From: Mesodorylaimus sp. YZB2_4
Lineage: Eukaryota; Nematoda; Enoplea; Dorylaimida; Dorylaimidae
NCBI GenBank assembly: GCA_030248295.1
Contig: JASANH010000601.1
Location: forward strand, 186,001 to 250,000
Direction of reading: 5' to 3'
Length of the DNA: 64,000 nt
The notes below the pieces were generated by a model. The model was not told where the DNA came from. It did no database searches and worked only from the letters and a program-made list of their open reading frames with translations. Below, one piece after another: positions 62,207 through 64,000 of the stretch; position 1 is the first letter of the stretch, and every line of letters begins with the position of its first letter. A program made the translations under genes and the position numbers.

Positions 62207-62300
62207 CATGTCATGTCATCCACAGCCAGGTAGTCGAACGTTCCCATGTAAATGCGCACCCAGAGTGAGAGCAGACACCACCAGCTAGTCCACGGCTCGG
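62207..62300 (-). repeat. SINE family A, copy 4 (diverged)
   Basis: On the minus strand GGTGTCTGCTCTCACTCTGGGTGCGCATTTACATGGGAACGTTCGACTACC parallels the head of copy 2 (GCGTCTGCCTCTTACGCTGGGTGCGCACTTAC...GGTTCGACTCC) and goes straight to the GGATGACATGACATGA tail. The central body is deleted. Confidence 0.65.
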
Positions 62301-62337
62301 ATCGATTGCTTCTGTGCATATGTATTTTAGTGTTGCC

Positions 62338-62476
62338 ATTGACGTCAATATCAAAGTCAAAATCCCGTCAAAATCGTATGTTTTCAAAATTCCGTCAAAG
62401 TCAATATCAATGTCAAAAGAATTTTTTGCCTCAGTCAAAGTCAATGTCAAAAATCTGGCGAGAAGTCAAAAAATTT
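62338..62476 (+). repeat. GTCAAA-rich degenerate tandem repeat
   Basis: GTCAA words (GTCAAAGTCAA, GTCAAAATC, GTCAATATCAATGTC) recur at about 6-12 base spacing for 140 bases. It is low-complexity and non-coding. Confidence 0.8.
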
Positions 62477-62547
62477 TGACATTTTGCGCATACATTATTC
62501 AAATCCATGAGCCAAGACCAAGAGTTTGCGAGTAAGGTTTCCCTTAC

Positions 62548-62785
62548 CAATCTCTGTATACCGTTTCGAATCGCTCGTTCCGATGTTTCAAAACATGCTG
62601 AGCCACTTCCTCACAGTTTTGTAAAAGATTCTTCACAGTTTTTGGTAACTGTATGTTAGAGTAAGGCGGGTTTTGTTTCAGTTTCACAGAATTTTTTTGA
62701 GAAGATAGAGTTTTACTTTTTCCTGTGCCAATAAAAGCATTTAGATAAGCACCAAAACCACGTGCCAAAACGGACCAGGACACAA
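62548..62785 (-). CDS. Single unassigned exon
   Basis: On the minus strand this is bounded by an acceptor-like ACGTCAG at 62786-62788 and a clear donor GATTG|GTAAGG at 62547. The open frame has gene-like composition (KNLLQNCEEVAQHVLKHRNE then RFETVYRDW) and is free of repeats. I cannot name the protein. Neighbouring exons were not found: the next ones would lie below 62.2 kb, where repeats begin, or above 62.8 kb. It could be one exon of a gene whose other exons lie beyond the window's right edge. Confidence 0.45.
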
Positions 62786-64000
62786 CTGACGTTTTACTGA
62801 ATATTGAGCACGCGGAAATAAGTCGTCAATATTAAAAAAAATTTGCTCGGACTTTCAGTCGTGTCATGTGTGAGAGGGAAGGGGTCAGCAGGACTAGTAA
62901 AGCGATATGGTCCACCCCGTGTTATGGTAATATGAAAAAGAATTACAACGTAGACAATGCCTGACCTCTGGCTTTCCTTTTTGAACAAAAACAACCCTCT
63001 ACTCAACTTTAGCCCATCAGTTCGAAAGTTTATGAAGCAATCCATTTAGCTATCTGACATAATCAAGGACAGCCAATAGGAAGCTCAGGGAAATTCAAGA
63101 ATTTCTAGGAAAGGAGACGCTCTTCCTTTTCACTGAGACCCACGCCCGGACTCACGTCAAAAATAAGATTCTGCATACTGTATCATGATGAACATGCCAA
63201 CATGCCAGTTTATTCGAGGACTGGTTGTATGCAATAGGTACTTATTTGATGCATCTGCCGGTCAGATTGATTCATGGAAGCCTCACAGCGCTGCAGCCTC
63301 ACAATATTTCATTTGTGCCATCTCTCCACTCTGGTGATCTGCGCAGTAAAATGTCGCCATTCGGGGTAGATCGGGATCAGGGCAATCCCACGCGGGATCG
63401 GGATTTTTGCATTTTTCTGTTTTTTTTGCTATTTCGCATTACAGCACACTTTTTAGGCATCCAGATTTTTGAAGCTTTTCCTTGCGGTTAGGCCAATTTT
63501 AAATCATTATATGCGTACAAGGTGAAATTGTACGACCTCTGGTTGTTGCGCTAGCCTGATATTCATCCTCCCTCCTTCTTCTCGTCTTCTCCCCCCTTAA
63601 AGAGAAATCGCGTATTCTGGAACTCGACAACGGCTGGACGGATTTTGATAAAAATTGGCATGATTGCAGATTCGACCGATTCTGCTATGTGTGCAAAAAA
63701 ATCAGAAATTTTCGTCGAGTTATTAGCCGACGAGAATCGTCCTTTAGCATTAGGCGTCTGGTTGGCTGGTCTAATCAGGCACTACCGTGCCTGCTGATAT
63801 GACATCATGGATCATGGACGGAGAAATCATGATATGCATAATCCCAATGCCTCAATGTCGGGATCCCGACCTATCCCAAGTCGCCATCCTCTAAAAATTT
63901 TATCCACAATTACTTAAGTCAATCAACTATCAAATTCCACAAAAAAGTACCTCGCAGCATGGCACAAAACAGAGATAATGATCGCTCCTGCTGCCTTCTT
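62786..64000. other. Right end of window, no confirmed gene
   Basis: No conserved exon recognised. Upstream exons of the gene at 62548-62785 would be expected here or beyond the window. The sequence is AT-rich, with a T-run near 63420. Confidence 0.4.

Noticed and set aside
1..64000. CRISPR arrays, bacterial operons, phage or integron structures
   Set aside because: No regularly spaced repeats and no prokaryotic genes; spliced metazoan genes make a bacterial origin untenable.

Overview
This is eukaryotic, almost certainly metazoan, nuclear DNA. Genes are split by GT-AG introns, many only 45-80 bases long. Homologues of FOXO, NOP56, mitochondrial mL51, an RNF4-type ubiquitin ligase, a Tudor protein, an endophilin-like BAR protein and an ATG1/ULK-like kinase can be read. 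About two thirds of the window is non-coding and carries tRNA-derived SINEs, poly-C runs and an inverted-repeat transposon. The phylum cannot be fixed from sequence alone. The AKT site of the FOXO protein (RERCHTWP) resembles the nematode DAF-16 form more than the vertebrate one, and TACTGTA/TACAGTA heptamers look over-represented, so a nematode or nematode-like invertebrate is my leading guess.

Layout. 1-20.2 kb: no supportable gene. Roughly 2-17 kb is strongly C/A-rich and G-poor on the + strand, which may mark a large minus-strand transcription unit. 20.2-21.9 kb: endophilin-like gene, copy 1, inside a duplicated 1.7 kb block. 22.9-27.75 kb: a 14-exon single-pass membrane mucin (EGF, LDLa-like, long Pro/Thr/Ser stalk, SEA, EGF, membrane span, basic tail). 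28.1-28.8 kb: an intronless acidic coiled-coil orphan. 31.95-35.8 kb: FOXO, five exons. 37.2-42.5 kb: a Tudor-domain gene whose long introns are full of repeats. 42.6-43.8 kb, minus: mL51, convergent with it. 45.0-50.4 kb, minus: a C2H2 zinc-finger gene. 51.2-52.8 kb, plus: RNF4-like STUbL. 53.0-56.6 kb, minus: NOP56, twelve exons, with a 1.07 kb inverted-repeat element in intron 2. 56.9-59.0 kb, minus: ULK-like kinase. 60.26-61.98 kb, minus: inverted copy 2 of the endophilin-like block. 62.5-62.8 kb, minus: one unassigned exon.

The genes do not form one pathway. Several are core housekeeping genes (ribosome biogenesis, mitoribosome, SUMO-directed ubiquitylation). FOXO and an ATG1-like kinase belong to the nutrient/autophagy axis, but their proximity may be chance. 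The most notable points are the 38-kb-spaced inverted duplication with two nearly identical intact BAR genes, an upstream exon that extends FOXO in frame, two apparent reading-frame breaks (a C9 tract in the mucin, a 16-nt pseudo-intron in mL51), a 19-nt micro-exon in the kinase activation segment, the nested inverted-repeat element, several tRNA-derived SINE families, and the compositional strand asymmetry. Exon boundaries were all inferred by eye from splice consensus and phase.
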